64,000 nucleotides of DNA from Geobacteraceae bacterium (GTDB taxonomy: Bacteria > Desulfobacterota > Desulfuromonadia > Geobacterales > Pseudopelobacteraceae): positions 770,207 through 834,206 of the forward strand of contig JAAXTM010000001.1 in NCBI GenBank assembly GCA_013336525.1. The letters run 5' to 3'. How positions within the stretch are numbered: the first letter of the stretch is position 1; each line of letters begins with the position of its first letter. Positions 50,024 to 60,385 of the stretch are shown here, one piece after another. The notes beneath the pieces are model-generated. The model was given only the letters and a program-made list of their open reading frames with translations. It was not told where the DNA came from and ran no database searches. The translations under genes and the position numbers were made by a program.

Positions 50024-50977
50024 ATGAGCAAGATTTATGCAGACAATTCGCAGTCAATCGGCAACACCCCCCTGGTGAAATTAAACAATATCACAGGAAA
50101 CTCAAAAGCGACTATTCTGGCAAAAGTAGAGGGGCGCAACCCGGCTTATTCGGTCAAGTGCCGCATCGGCGCCAATATGATCTGGGACGCCGAAAAGCGC
50201 GGCATACTGAAGTCTGGTGTCGAAATCATCGAGCCAACCTCCGGCAATACCGGCATCGCTCTCGCTTATGTGGCTGCAGCACGTGGCTATAAATTAACAC
50301 TGACCATGCCTGAAACAATGAGCATTGAGCGCCGCCGTGTTCTGGCTGCTCTTGGCGCCAACCTGATACTGACCCCAGGTGCCGAGGGTATGAAGGGAGC
50401 AATTAACCGTGCCGAAGAAATTGCTGCCGCCGAACCTGAAAAATATTTCCTGCCGCAACAATTCAAAAACCCGGCTAATCCGGAGATCCACGAGAAGACA
50501 ACCGGGCCTGAAATATGGAGTGATACCGATGGCGGAGTTGACGTGATCGTTGCAGGCGTCGGCACAGGTGGAACGATTACCGGAATTTCTCGCTACATCA
50601 AAAACACCATGGGCAAGAGCATCATCTCAGTAGCGGTCGAACCTAAAGAGAGCCCTGTCATCACACAGCATCTGGCCGGCCAGCCGCTTCATCCGGGCCC
50701 GCACAAGATACAGGGAATCGGCGCCGGATTTATCCCGGACACTCTCGACCTCTCTGTGGTTGACCGCGTTGAACTGGTTGACAGCTCCGAAGCTATTGAA
50801 TTCGCCAAACGTATGGCAAAAGAGGAAGGGATGCTGGTCGGCATTTCCTGCGGAGCAGCTGTGGCTGCGGCGGTACGGCTCGGCCAACTGGATGAATTTT
50901 CCGGCAAAACCATCGTAGTCATCCTTCCGGACGGAGCCGAACGCTATCTTTCAACCGCACTCTTCGAAGGGATCTGA
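50024..50977 (+). CDS. cysK: Cysteine synthase A
   Basis: [63 protein letters not shown] aaggag before ATG 50024. Confidence 0.92.
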   Translation: MSKIYADNSQSIGNTPLVKLNNITGNSKATILAKVEGRNPAYSVKCRIGANMIWDAEKRGILKSGVEIIEPTSGNTGIALAYVAAARGYKLTLTMPETMSIERRRVLAALGANLILTPGAEGMKGAINRAEEIAAAEPEKYFLPQQFKNPANPEIHEKTTGPEIWSDTDGGVDVIVAGVGTGGTITGISRYIKNTMGKSIISVAVEPKESPVITQHLAGQPLHPGPHKIQGIGAGFIPDTLDLSVVDRVELVDSSEAIEFAKRMAKEEGMLVGISCGAAVAAAVRLGQLDEFSGKTIVVILPDGAERYLSTALFEGI

Positions 50978-51062
50978 TCAATTTGCAGCATGACCGTACC
51001 CGGTTTCGAGAGCCAATGGCGTAATACAACTTTTCCCTTTTGCGCCTGCTTGGGAGGGCATA

Positions 51063-52199
51063 ATGAAAATCGCAACTGAAGCCGTACAGATCGGGCTGGA
51101 GTGGGACACACGTACCGGAGCGGTCACCGTTCCTATCTACCAGACCGCAACCTTCAGGCATCCGGGTCTCGGTCAAAGCACCGGCTATGATTACAGCCGC
51201 TCCTGCAATCCGACCCGTCAGTCGCTGGAGGACGGCATCGCTCGGCTTGATGGAGCGGCCCGTGGTTTCGCCTATTCATCCGGCATGGCGGCCATTACCA
51301 ACCTGCTGCTGCTTTTCAAATCAGGTGACCACCTGATCGTCACGGAAGACCTTTACGGTGGGACATGCCGTCTGTTTGACAAGATTTTCATTCAATACGG
51401 GCTTTCATTCAGCTATGTCGATACGACTAATACAGAGGCGATACGTGCAGCAATTTGCCCTTCCACAAAAGCAGTATTCGTTGAAACGCTCACCAATCCG
51501 TTACTCAAATTTGCCGATCTGCCCGCCATTTCGGCCCTCTGTAAAGAAAACAATCTGCTGTTGATTGCCGACAACACCTTTCTGACCCCCTATCTGCTCC
51601 GTCCGCTTGACCTTGGCACTGATATCGCTGTCTACAGCGCAACCAAGTACCTGGCCGGGCACAACGACACGGTGGCCGGACTGGTGACCGTCAAGGACCC
51701 GGATCTGGCGGAACAGGTGTATTTTCACCAGAATTCCGTGGGTGCGGTTCTGGGGCCGCAGGATTCCTGGCTGACTATCCGTGGCATCAAGACTCTGGCA
51801 ATAAGGATGGATCGTCAGCAGCAGAATGCCGGACGGATTGCCGAATGGCTGTCAGCCCACCCGCGCATAACTAAAGTTTATTATCCCGGACTTGAAAATC
51901 ACCCAGATCATGCCCTCATGGCTCGTGATGCCCGCGGCTTTTGTGCGATGATCTCTTTTGAGGTTGACAAGCATGAGCTGGTCGAGCAAATTCTGCTGAA
52001 AACAAAACTGATCTCGTTCGCCGAAAGCCTCGGAGGCGTAGAAAGCCTGATTACCTTTCCCGAAGTTCAGACCCACGCCGACATCCCGCCTGAACTGCGG
52101 GCCAGACTGGGGATAAACAATTTGCTGCTGAGGCTCTCCGTTGGAATCGAAGATTGCGATGACCTGATTGAAGATCTGCGCCAGGCGCTTGAAGCATAA
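51063..52199 (+). CDS. Trans-sulfuration PLP-dependent enzyme (cystathionine gamma-synthase/beta-lyase family)
   Basis: VPIYQTATFRHPG, YSATKYLAGHNDTVAGLVTV, SLGGVESLITFP. Confidence 0.9.
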   Translation: MKIATEAVQIGLEWDTRTGAVTVPIYQTATFRHPGLGQSTGYDYSRSCNPTRQSLEDGIARLDGAARGFAYSSGMAAITNLLLLFKSGDHLIVTEDLYGGTCRLFDKIFIQYGLSFSYVDTTNTEAIRAAICPSTKAVFVETLTNPLLKFADLPAISALCKENNLLLIADNTFLTPYLLRPLDLGTDIAVYSATKYLAGHNDTVAGLVTVKDPDLAEQVYFHQNSVGAVLGPQDSWLTIRGIKTLAIRMDRQQQNAGRIAEWLSAHPRITKVYYPGLENHPDHALMARDARGFCAMISFEVDKHELVEQILLKTKLISFAESLGGVESLITFPEVQTHADIPPELRARLGINNLLLRLSVGIEDCDDLIEDLRQALEA

Positions 52200-52210
52200 G
52201 GAGTGATGCC

Positions 52211-53344
52211 ATGAAACTCGCTACCAAACTGATCCACGGCGGCCCGACTATTGACCAGCAGACCGGGGCAATGGGGGTGCCGATTTACCAGATATCGACC
52301 TATCGCCAGACCTCTGTCGATCATTTCAGCAAATATGACTACGCCCGGGGAGACAATCCGACCCGCGAAGCGCTTGAGGATACCATTGCCGTGCTGGAGA
52401 GTGGAACTCGCTGCCTCGCTTTTGCCTCAGGTATGGCTGCCATCTCGACCACGCTCATGATCTTCTCTCCGGGTGACCATCTGGTCGTCTGTGATGATGT
52501 CTACGGCGGGGCTTACCGGGTTATTTCAACCATTTTCAGCCGGATGGGAATCACCGCCACCTTTGTCGATGCCACAGATCTGGCGGCTATTGAGTCAGCC
52601 ATTCGTCCGGAGACCAAGGGTATCTATCTGGAGACGCCATCAAATCCGCTCCTGAAAGTCACCGACCTGCGCGGTGCTGCAGAAATAGCCCGCCGCCACG
52701 GCATCATCACTCTGGTTGACAATACATTTATGACCCCTTACCTGCAGCGACCGCTGGAGCTCGGCTGTGACATTGTCCTGCACAGCGGCACCAAGTTCAT
52801 CAACGGTCACAGCGATGTTCTCTGCGGCTTTGCTGTCGTTAAAGACAAAGAACTGGGACAGCGCATCCGCTACATCCAGAATGCTTTCGGAACCGGGCTC
52901 GGGCCGCAGGACTCTTTCTTGACGCTGAGAGGCGTCAAGACCCTGAAGGTCAGAATGGACCAGAGCCAGCAGAACACACTCAAGATTGTTAACTGGCTGA
53001 AGCAGCATCCACGTGTCACGGCACTCCATTATCCGGGACTTCCCGAACATCCCGGCCACAAAGTTCACAACGCCCAGGCGGATGGACCGGGCGCGGTATT
53101 CTCCTTTGAGCTTGACTCATACGAAACTACCAAGCGACTGCTGGAAAATTCACACCTGGCAGCATTTGCGGTCAGTCTGGGAGGGGTTGAAAGCATCATT
53201 TCCTACCCGGCAAAAATGTCGCATGCATCTGTGCCGAAAGAAGAGCGGGAACGCAAAGGGATTACCGATACGTTAGTGCGTCTCTCGGTCGGTCTGGAAG
53301 ACCCGGACGACCTGATCGCGGACCTTCAGCAGGCGATCGGGTAA
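52211..53344 (+). CDS. Trans-sulfuration PLP-dependent enzyme, paralog of preceding gene
   Basis: GVPIYQISTYRQTSVDH, HSGTKFINGHSDVLCGFAVV, SLGGVESIISYPAKMSHAS. Confidence 0.9.
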   Translation: MKLATKLIHGGPTIDQQTGAMGVPIYQISTYRQTSVDHFSKYDYARGDNPTREALEDTIAVLESGTRCLAFASGMAAISTTLMIFSPGDHLVVCDDVYGGAYRVISTIFSRMGITATFVDATDLAAIESAIRPETKGIYLETPSNPLLKVTDLRGAAEIARRHGIITLVDNTFMTPYLQRPLELGCDIVLHSGTKFINGHSDVLCGFAVVKDKELGQRIRYIQNAFGTGLGPQDSFLTLRGVKTLKVRMDQSQQNTLKIVNWLKQHPRVTALHYPGLPEHPGHKVHNAQADGPGAVFSFELDSYETTKRLLENSHLAAFAVSLGGVESIISYPAKMSHASVPKEERERKGITDTLVRLSVGLEDPDDLIADLQQAIG

Positions 53345-53347
53345 ACC

Positions 53348-54151
53348 ATGAAGATCCGTATCAACGAAGTATCAGCAAATATCGACGATGGCCTGACCCT
53401 TGGAGCCGTTGCGGCGTTCCACAGGACCGGCGCCGACGTACTGATTCTGAACGGATTCCCGGCCCCGGCAGACACTGTACTGAGTGACGGGGACGAGATT
53501 TTTTTGATCCGGCGCGGAGAAGTACCGACGAAAGAAGAACTTGAAGGGCTGATGGCATCACGACACACTCCCGGCGTTCATGCACGTCTGAAACAGGCAG
53601 TTGTGGGCATTGCAGGCGTTGGGGGTCTCGGTTCGGCAGTTGCTGTAGCACTGGCGCGGGTCGGCGTGGGACGACTGGTGATCGCAGACTTTGACGTCGT
53701 AGAGCCCTCCAACCTCAATCGGCAGCAGTATTTTATCGATCAGATCGGCCATTTTAAAGTTGAGGCACTGGCCAGCAACCTGAAACGGATTAATCCGTAT
53801 GTAACTGTCGAGGTTCATTGTGTGCTACTCACTTCGGAAAATATTCCGCCAATTTTTTCCAACTGTTCTGTGGTGATTGAAGCCTTCGACCGCGCTGAGA
53901 TGAAGGCCATGCTTGTAAACAGAGTGCTCGAATCGATGCCCCAATGCACTGTAGTTGCCGCTTCCGGGGTTGCCGGATACGGATCTAATAACAACATTAC
54001 AACACGTAAAGTTTCACGGCGCCTTTTCATGACAGGTGATGGCGTATCAGAAGCTGCTCCGGGCAACGGCCTGATGGCCCCGCGTGTCGGCATCGCAGCT
54101 CATCACCAGGCCAATCAGGCCATCAGAATTTTATTAGGGGAAGATGAATGA
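53348..54151 (+). CDS. thiF: ThiF-type E1-like adenylyltransferase with N-terminal ThiS-like domain
   Basis: VGIAGVGGLGSAVAVALARVGVGRLVIADFDVVEPSNLNRQQYF; N-terminal ubiquitin-like MKIRINEVSANIDDGLTLGAVAA...LSDGDEIFLI. Confidence 0.85.
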   Translation: MKIRINEVSANIDDGLTLGAVAAFHRTGADVLILNGFPAPADTVLSDGDEIFLIRRGEVPTKEELEGLMASRHTPGVHARLKQAVVGIAGVGGLGSAVAVALARVGVGRLVIADFDVVEPSNLNRQQYFIDQIGHFKVEALASNLKRINPYVTVEVHCVLLTSENIPPIFSNCSVVIEAFDRAEMKAMLVNRVLESMPQCTVVAASGVAGYGSNNNITTRKVSRRLFMTGDGVSEAAPGNGLMAPRVGIAAHHQANQAIRILLGEDE

Positions 54152-55206
54152 GCAGAATAGCCGTAGCCATGAGCGGGGGGGTAGACTCCTCCGTCACCGC
54201 CGCTTTACTAAAACAGCAGGGGCACGAGGTCATCGGCATCACAATGCACCTTTTTGAACCCCATTGCAGCGGGAGCGGTTCGGCTGTTCATGATGCGGCC
54301 GCTGTTGCACAGCATCTGGATATTCCACACCACGTTGCCGACTTTGCCCCGGATTTCAGCAGACAGATCATCGGCGACTTCATTGAAGAATACCGGGCCG
54401 GACATACGCCAAACCCTTGTGTTCGCTGCAATCGCTACATAAAATTCGGCATGCTTCTGGAGAAGGCCCGTGAACTGGGGGCCGATCTGCTCGCGACCGG
54501 ACACTACGTCAGAAAGACCGTCGATCCGGACGGCACCTGCCACCTGCGGGTTGCCGGCAATGCAGGCAAGGATCAATCCTATTTCCTTTACACGCTTACT
54601 CAGCATCAGCTGCGGCAGGTCATCTTCCCGCTCGGCGAGATCGAAAGTAAAGATGAGGTGCGAACTCTGGCGCGCGAATTTGCTCTTCCGGTGGCGGAAA
54701 AAAGTGACAGCCAGGAGGTCTGCTTTATCCCTAATGATGATTATGTGACCTTCCTGGAAGGGAGCGAAGCGTTTTGCGCCACTGATGGCGACATCGTCCA
54801 TCTGAGCGGCCAGACTGTCGGACGCCATCATGGCACCCACCGCTACACGATCGGCCAACGCAAGGGATTGGGGATCGCCTGGAGCGAACCGCTTTACGTG
54901 ACGGCGATTGATGCAGAACGAAATGTTGTGGTAGTGGGAGAGCAGCAGCATGTATATGCGGCCGGGTTGCGGGCGAAAGAGGTCAGTTGGGTCGTTGCAC
55001 CGGAAGCTGAAAATTTTGCAGCAACGTGCAAGATCCGCTACCGCCATCAGCCGGTGAGTTGCCAAGTGCTGTTACTGGCAGGTAACAGCTGCGAAGTGCG
55101 CTTCGACCAGAAGCAAAAAGCGATCACACCCGGACAGTCACTGGTTTTCTACCGGGGTGATGAAGTCCTTGGCGGCGGAATAATCACCGGTTCATCAGCA
55201 AGCTAA
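54148..55206 (+). CDS. mnmA: tRNA-specific 2-thiouridylase
   Basis: AMSGGVDSSVTAALL, TPNPCVRCNRYIKFG, SDSQEVCFIPNDDY; ATGA overlap with thiF. Confidence 0.95.
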   Translation: MSRIAVAMSGGVDSSVTAALLKQQGHEVIGITMHLFEPHCSGSGSAVHDAAAVAQHLDIPHHVADFAPDFSRQIIGDFIEEYRAGHTPNPCVRCNRYIKFGMLLEKARELGADLLATGHYVRKTVDPDGTCHLRVAGNAGKDQSYFLYTLTQHQLRQVIFPLGEIESKDEVRTLAREFALPVAEKSDSQEVCFIPNDDYVTFLEGSEAFCATDGDIVHLSGQTVGRHHGTHRYTIGQRKGLGIAWSEPLYVTAIDAERNVVVVGEQQHVYAAGLRAKEVSWVVAPEAENFAATCKIRYRHQPVSCQVLLLAGNSCEVRFDQKQKAITPGQSLVFYRGDEVLGGGIITGSSAS

Positions 55207-55209
55207 AAG

Positions 55210-56805
55210 TTATTTCCAGGTGGAGGCACTCTTTGGTGTTTTTATCTTGAACTCCAGGTACTGCGCCGCTTTTTTCAGTTTTTCGTTCGGTATTGCCATC
55301 TCTAAAAATATACCGAGAGCATCAAGCACCCGTTTTTCCGCATTCTTATTGGCAAAACCATCCCCTTCGGCAATGCCCCGCAGAAAGCTGAGTAACGATT
55401 TTTGTTCATCTTCACTCTTGATCCGTCTCGGATCAGCAATAAACAGCAGATAACGGGCTTTGTCCCGGGTAGGCCCACCCAGTTGTTTTTCTGCTAAAAA
55501 CGCCTCGATAACAGTCGCAATACTCCCCTGCTCGGCATAATTCAGAGTTTTGTTTTCAAGGTAGGAGGCCAGATAATCAAGGGCAGCCAGCCGACTGGCA
55601 GAATCTCCGACTTCAAACAGCAGCAGCTGTGCCGTCTGTAATTTAAGAACGTCAGGCTGTTCCGGATGAAGAAAACAGCGCAGCATCAAGGCCAGTTTTT
55701 CGCGGGCCGACGGAGTCAGCGAAGAATCAGTAACCTTTGAGCGGATCTGTTCCAGCAGTTCACGTTTGTTATCATATTCACCGAAGCGAATCTGGACTAT
55801 CAGGGCACGAACCTGCTGATCTTCCGTAGCATCCCATAATTCATCAACAGCCTTTAGAATCTTGCTGCAAATGGAGTGAATCTTTTCTTCCTTGGTCGGC
55901 TCTTCCTGATTCCAATAATCAGGGTAGGTATCAAGTACCGTATCGGCCTCTTCAGGATTCTTTATTTTTTCCAGTATGACCCTGAAATAATTCAGGATCT
56001 CGACCTGATAATGACTTCCGCCATCCTTCAAAGGCCGGAGGAGATCATCCAAAAAGGTGTTATTCAGCCCGGAAGCCCCGCTGCAAAGATATCGATATAC
56101 CCCTTCAGCCTTATCAACCTGCTTTTCGATATACTTACGACGGAGGGTTTCACCCAGATTGGTAGACTGCACTTTTTTGAAAAAGACGCTTAAAAGGTTG
56201 GATGCATGATGTTTGATATTATGGTCGATTTCGTCCGACACAACAATATCCAGGCAGGCATCAAAAATTTTCACCTGCTCGGCTTCATCGCGGGATGAAT
56301 CTATATAATCCTCTACGATCGCGAGAATTTCGGACATATGACTACGATTCCTGCTATTGAGCAGTGTGGTGAAGGTATCACGCAGACTGCTTGAATCAAC
56401 AATGCCAAACAGAAATTTGACGGCAGAATTCCTGCTTGAAGCGCCCTTGCCATCGGCAGATTTAAGCAGTTTCAGAATACTTTCCGCCGGATCAGTGACC
56501 CAGTCCGGCACAAGATCTTCCATAAAATGTTCTGCTTTTCTCCGGACAACAGCATCCAGGTCATAGATGAAATATCGTGCCACATCTATCCGGAAGTCAC
56601 GGGTGGCCGCGGATGAGGTAATGACATCGAAAGCCGCAGCCTTGTCTTTGGCCGAAAGCTTGGCAATATCTTTTTTTGCCTTGGATGAGTCATTGATTTT
56701 TACATAAAAATTGACTATGTCTTTGACCGATACTTCCGCATCAATATCTATATCGTTTTCCATGTCAGCTGCCTTTCTGAAAGTTTTGTGCGAGTATAGC
56801 CGCAA
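55210..56805 (-). CDS. Hypothetical alpha-helical (HEAT/ARM-like) protein
   Basis: 531 aa, helical repeat-like pattern; no catalytic motif recognised. Confidence 0.6.
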   Translation of the reverse strand: MRLYSHKTFRKAADMENDIDIDAEVSVKDIVNFYVKINDSSKAKKDIAKLSAKDKAAAFDVITSSAATRDFRIDVARYFIYDLDAVVRRKAEHFMEDLVPDWVTDPAESILKLLKSADGKGASSRNSAVKFLFGIVDSSSLRDTFTTLLNSRNRSHMSEILAIVEDYIDSSRDEAEQVKIFDACLDIVVSDEIDHNIKHHASNLLSVFFKKVQSTNLGETLRRKYIEKQVDKAEGVYRYLCSGASGLNNTFLDDLLRPLKDGGSHYQVEILNYFRVILEKIKNPEEADTVLDTYPDYWNQEEPTKEEKIHSICSKILKAVDELWDATEDQQVRALIVQIRFGEYDNKRELLEQIRSKVTDSSLTPSAREKLALMLRCFLHPEQPDVLKLQTAQLLLFEVGDSASRLAALDYLASYLENKTLNYAEQGSIATVIEAFLAEKQLGGPTRDKARYLLFIADPRRIKSEDEQKSLLSFLRGIAEGDGFANKNAEKRVLDALGIFLEMAIPNEKLKKAAQYLEFKIKTPKSASTWK

Positions 56806-56873
56806 GAGATGTTATGCGCAACACCATCTCAATATTGACACAAAAAAACAACCGCACGAGGGCCGAAGGGAAC

Positions 56874-57854
56874 TATATGCGCATCAAACTAATCTGTATA
56901 TGCCTCATTGCCTTTTCAACATCCTCTGCTTTTGCAGAGAACAGAACCACCTTCTACCGGGATGGGGCCCTGCATCAAATGGAAGTCGCCGCAGTTAAAG
57001 GGGCTACAGACCTGCCACTTGCAGACGGCTTGCTGGAGCAGTCCCTCAAAGTGTTTCCGGCACCAGGCACGACTATTCTGGGAGTTGACATACGCAGGAG
57101 TGAGGCTGGAAGGACACCTGACAAGGAGCTGGAAACATTGGCAGAGCAGAGGCGACGACTTGAGGACCGCCTGCAGGCATTAGAAACACGTGAGGCTATT
57201 TTCACCTCTGCTGCTAAAACGCAAAGCGGCAAGGCTCCCCGCAAAAGCAAGACAAATCCCGATCCGATGCAGGCCATTCGCCAGGGGACAGACTTTGCCA
57301 TTGCCCAACTGGAAGCGGTCTATACTGCGCGGCGCAGGACAAATCAGGAAATCCATAAAATTGATGCCCACATTGCCAAAACCAAAAAGGGGAGTCGCTC
57401 TTTGGCAAGTTCCGTGCGGATAGCGGTTACTCCACCCCGAGGCAAGGTTACAATCCACTATGCAACAGCAGAACATGGCTGGCAGCCGGAGTACAATCTC
57501 TACCTGAATGGTGATGGAACCGCGAGATTACAGCTTTCAGCGAAGATTTCAGGGAAAAGCGGAGAGCACCAGGTTCTGGTTTCATCCGGATCCATTTTCG
57601 ACAGCACGCCTGCAACCGCTATGACTCCCCATGCTGGAAGCTCAGCCATATTGGCCAGTTACAAGCTCCCGCTTACCGATGAGCGTTTTGGTGATGGGAT
57701 TTTTAATAAATTTTCCGGCACAATAACCAATCCAAGCATGGAGTATCTGCCACCCGGAGATTCGGGTTTTTACCGGAACGGGGTATATCTGGGGAAATTC
57801 AGATTTGAAGGGCTCTCAACGGGGCGAAGCAGAGTTATTTCGCTTGGAAAGTAA
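56874..57854 (+). CDS. DUF4139/MuiA-like exported protein
   Basis: Signal peptide; RNRTTFYRDGALHQMEV-like N-terminus, coiled-coil, GKVTIHYATAEHGWQPEYNLYL. Confidence 0.65.
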   Translation, partial: YMRIKLICICLIAFSTSSAFAENRTTFYRDGALHQMEVAAVKGATDLPLADGLLEQSLKVFPAPGTTILGVDIRRSEAGRTPDKELETLAEQRRRLEDRLQALETREAIFTSAAKTQSGKAPRKSKTNPDPMQAIRQGTDFAIAQLEAVYTARRRTNQEIHKIDAHIAKTKKGSRSLASSVRIAVTPPRGKVTIHYATAEHGWQPEYNLYLNGDGTARLQLSAKISGKSGEHQVLVSSGSIFDSTPATAMTPHAGSSAILASYKLPLTDERFGDGIFNKFSGTITNPSMEYLPPGDSGFYRNGVYLGKFRFEGLSTGRSRVISLGK

Positions 57855-57881
57855 TTATCAACTAGCACAATTACGACAGAT

Positions 57882-59999
57882 TCAGTGCTTACACCCCTTG
57901 TAAAACAGCGCGAAGTCATCTGCCGCTAACGGCCTGCTGAAATAAAAGCCCTGGATAACCGAACAGCCTCTTTCAGTCAGATACACGAGCTGTTCCTCGG
58001 TTTCAACACCCTCAGCCACCAGATCCATATCCAACCCCTGTGCCATGGCGATAATCGTATTAACCACAGCGGCATCATTTTTGGTCGCCAACATTCGCCG
58101 GACAAAAGATATGTCAATTTTAAGCTCATTAATCGGCAAACGTCCCAGGTATTCAAGCGATGAATAACCGGTACCAAAATCATCAAGCGACAGCAAGACG
58201 CCGATACTTGCAAGAGCGGCCATTTTTTCGACTGTGCGGACACTATCGACCATGATAATGCTTTCGGTCAGTTCCAAACAGAGGTAATGAGGGTCAAGAC
58301 CGGTAACTTCGAGTACCCGTTTGACGGTAACATCAAGGTCACTGCGCATGAACTGCAAGGCCGATATGTTAACCGACATACGCAACGCCGGAAGACCCAG
58401 TTTCTGCCATTCAACCGCTTGCGAACAGGCCTGCCACAGCACCCATTCACCAACAGCCACGATCATGCCGCTCTCTTCCAGAATCGGAATAAATATGCCG
58501 GGCGAAACGCGGGCTGAACCGGTCGGAGTCCAGCGCAGCAAAGCTTCCACACCAATGACTGTGCCTTGAGTATGATCGATCTGCGGCTGATAGTTCAGGC
58601 TGAACTCACCGAGGTCAAGCGCCTTATGAAGCTTTGCCTCCAAAGCAAAACGCTCCTCCAACTGGCTGTTCAATTCCCGGGTGTAAAAACTGATAGAATT
58701 TTTTCCATTTTTCTTGGCCTCGTACATGGCCGCTTCGCCGTTTTTAAGAAGGCTTTCCACACATTCGCCATCTTCCGGGTACAGCACAACGCCAATGCTG
58801 GCAGTTGCAATGATCTCCGTACCTTTGACGGTAAAGGCATCGTTCATGGCACCCAGAACCTTATCGGCACGTTGACGTGCATCATCAACATCCGCTGACA
58901 TCGGCGGAATTATCGTAAATTCATCCCCCACAAAGCGTGATACTACACAGCTGTGACCGCAGACCGCTTCCAGGCGACGGGCAATTTCCTTTATCAGACT
59001 GTCCCCGAATTCATGGCCGAAGGTATCATTGACAAACTTGAGATTATCGATATCCAGTACCATCAGTGACAAATACTGGCTTTCGCGATTGATCAACTCC
59101 ATCTGCATTTCAAGATACTTCTGAAAATAATATCGATTCGGCAAACCGGTCAGGGCATCGAAATTAGCCTGATAATAGAGCTGCTCTTCATTAATCTTTC
59201 GGCCGGTAATATCCTCTTTTATAGCGACATAATTGGTGATAACACCGCTCTCATCCTTGATCGGGGCAATATTACACAACTCCCAGTAACGCTTTCCGTC
59301 CTTTGTTTTGTTGCAAAACTCCCCCTGCCACTCCTGTCCGGCAGTAATCGTACTCCACATATCAGCGTAATATTCATCCGGCTGCTTGTCGGACTTAAGG
59401 ATACGGGGGTTCTGTCCGATCACCTCTTCGCGGCTATAACCGGACACCTCTGAAAATTTCGGATTGACGTATTCAATGATCCCGTTGACATCGGTAATAA
59501 CAACACTATTGGCACTCTGCTCGACGGCGGTGTTCAGCTTTCGCAATTCCGCAGTCCGCTGCTTGACCTGCAGCTCAAGATTTTCATGATAGTCACGGTT
59601 TTCCTTCACCAGCCTTGCTCTCTCGACACAGCGGGCGACCATCATTTCCAGCTCGACCATATCGACAACCGGCTTGCTCAGATAATCCCAGGCACCCCGC
59701 CGCAAGGCCTCTATCGCATCGGCCAATACACCGGTACCTGACAGAACAATAATCGGAAGGTTGTCATCCATCAGTTTGACAGCATCTACGACCTCAATAC
59801 CATCCACATTCGGCATGCGCAGGTCAGTGACAACGACATCAGGATGCAGTGTATTGATTATATTTATACCTTCGCGGCCATCACACGCCTGCAGCACGGT
59901 AAAGCCGCAGTCCTCAAAAAAGGCCGCAACACTGCTGCGGACGGACTCTTCGTCGTCAATGGTCAATAGCACCGGATTGTCCGCCTGCGTTTCCATCAC
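57882..59999 (-). CDS. Response regulator with PAS, GGDEF-like and EAL domains
   Basis: VVVTDLRMPNVDGIEV receiver; SRFVGDEFTIIPP; VIGVEALLRWTP; ELTESIIM, LDDFGTGYSSLEYL, AEGVETEEQ. Confidence 0.92.
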   Translation of the reverse strand: MMETQADNPVLLTIDDEESVRSSVAAFFEDCGFTVLQACDGREGINIINTLHPDVVVTDLRMPNVDGIEVVDAVKLMDDNLPIIVLSGTGVLADAIEALRRGAWDYLSKPVVDMVELEMMVARCVERARLVKENRDYHENLELQVKQRTAELRKLNTAVEQSANSVVITDVNGIIEYVNPKFSEVSGYSREEVIGQNPRILKSDKQPDEYYADMWSTITAGQEWQGEFCNKTKDGKRYWELCNIAPIKDESGVITNYVAIKEDITGRKINEEQLYYQANFDALTGLPNRYYFQKYLEMQMELINRESQYLSLMVLDIDNLKFVNDTFGHEFGDSLIKEIARRLEAVCGHSCVVSRFVGDEFTIIPPMSADVDDARQRADKVLGAMNDAFTVKGTEIIATASIGVVLYPEDGECVESLLKNGEAAMYEAKKNGKNSISFYTRELNSQLEERFALEAKLHKALDLGEFSLNYQPQIDHTQGTVIGVEALLRWTPTGSARVSPGIFIPILEESGMIVAVGEWVLWQACSQAVEWQKLGLPALRMSVNISALQFMRSDLDVTVKRVLEVTGLDPHYLCLELTESIIMVDSVRTVEKMAALASIGVLLSLDDFGTGYSSLEYLGRLPINELKIDISFVRRMLATKNDAAVVNTIIAMAQGLDMDLVAEGVETEEQLVYLTERGCSVIQGFYFSRPLAADDFALFYKGCKH

Positions 60000-60385
60000 A
60001 ACCGTCTCCCTGTTTCGGCAATATCCTTGATTTTTTCAACCAGTTTAGACAGGCTGTGGATCGGTTTCAACAGGACATAATCAGCCGTCATACCGATCGA
60101 ACGCAGTTCATCTGACAGGATATACAGCATGCCGGTATGAAGCATATAGCCTGTGGATGGGCTGATAGCATGGGCCCTGGCTATAAACTCCTCACCGTCC
60201 ATCCCCGGCAGACGCAGATCTGATATACAGACCACCGGGCTTATAGAAACTATTGATTCCAAAGCTTCCTCGGCGCTGGCAGTACAATGCACACTGAACC
60301 CCTCATCCTCAAGATAAGCAGAGACACAATCGCGAATCATTTCCTCATCATCAACAAGCAGAACACTGATATCGGCGTTGTTCAT
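59996..60385 (-). CDS. Single-domain response regulator
   Basis: VLLVDDEEMIRDCV, VCISDLRLPGMDGEEF, YVLLKPI. Confidence 0.9.
   Translation of the reverse strand: MNNADISVLLVDDEEMIRDCVSAYLEDEGFSVHCTASAEEALESIVSISPVVCISDLRLPGMDGEEFIARAHAISPSTGYMLHTGMLYILSDELRSIGMTADYVLLKPIHSLSKLVEKIKDIAETGRRL

Noticed and set aside
54208-55065. 285-aa minus-strand ORF opposite mnmA
   Set aside because: Shadow ORF antisense to a well-supported enzyme.
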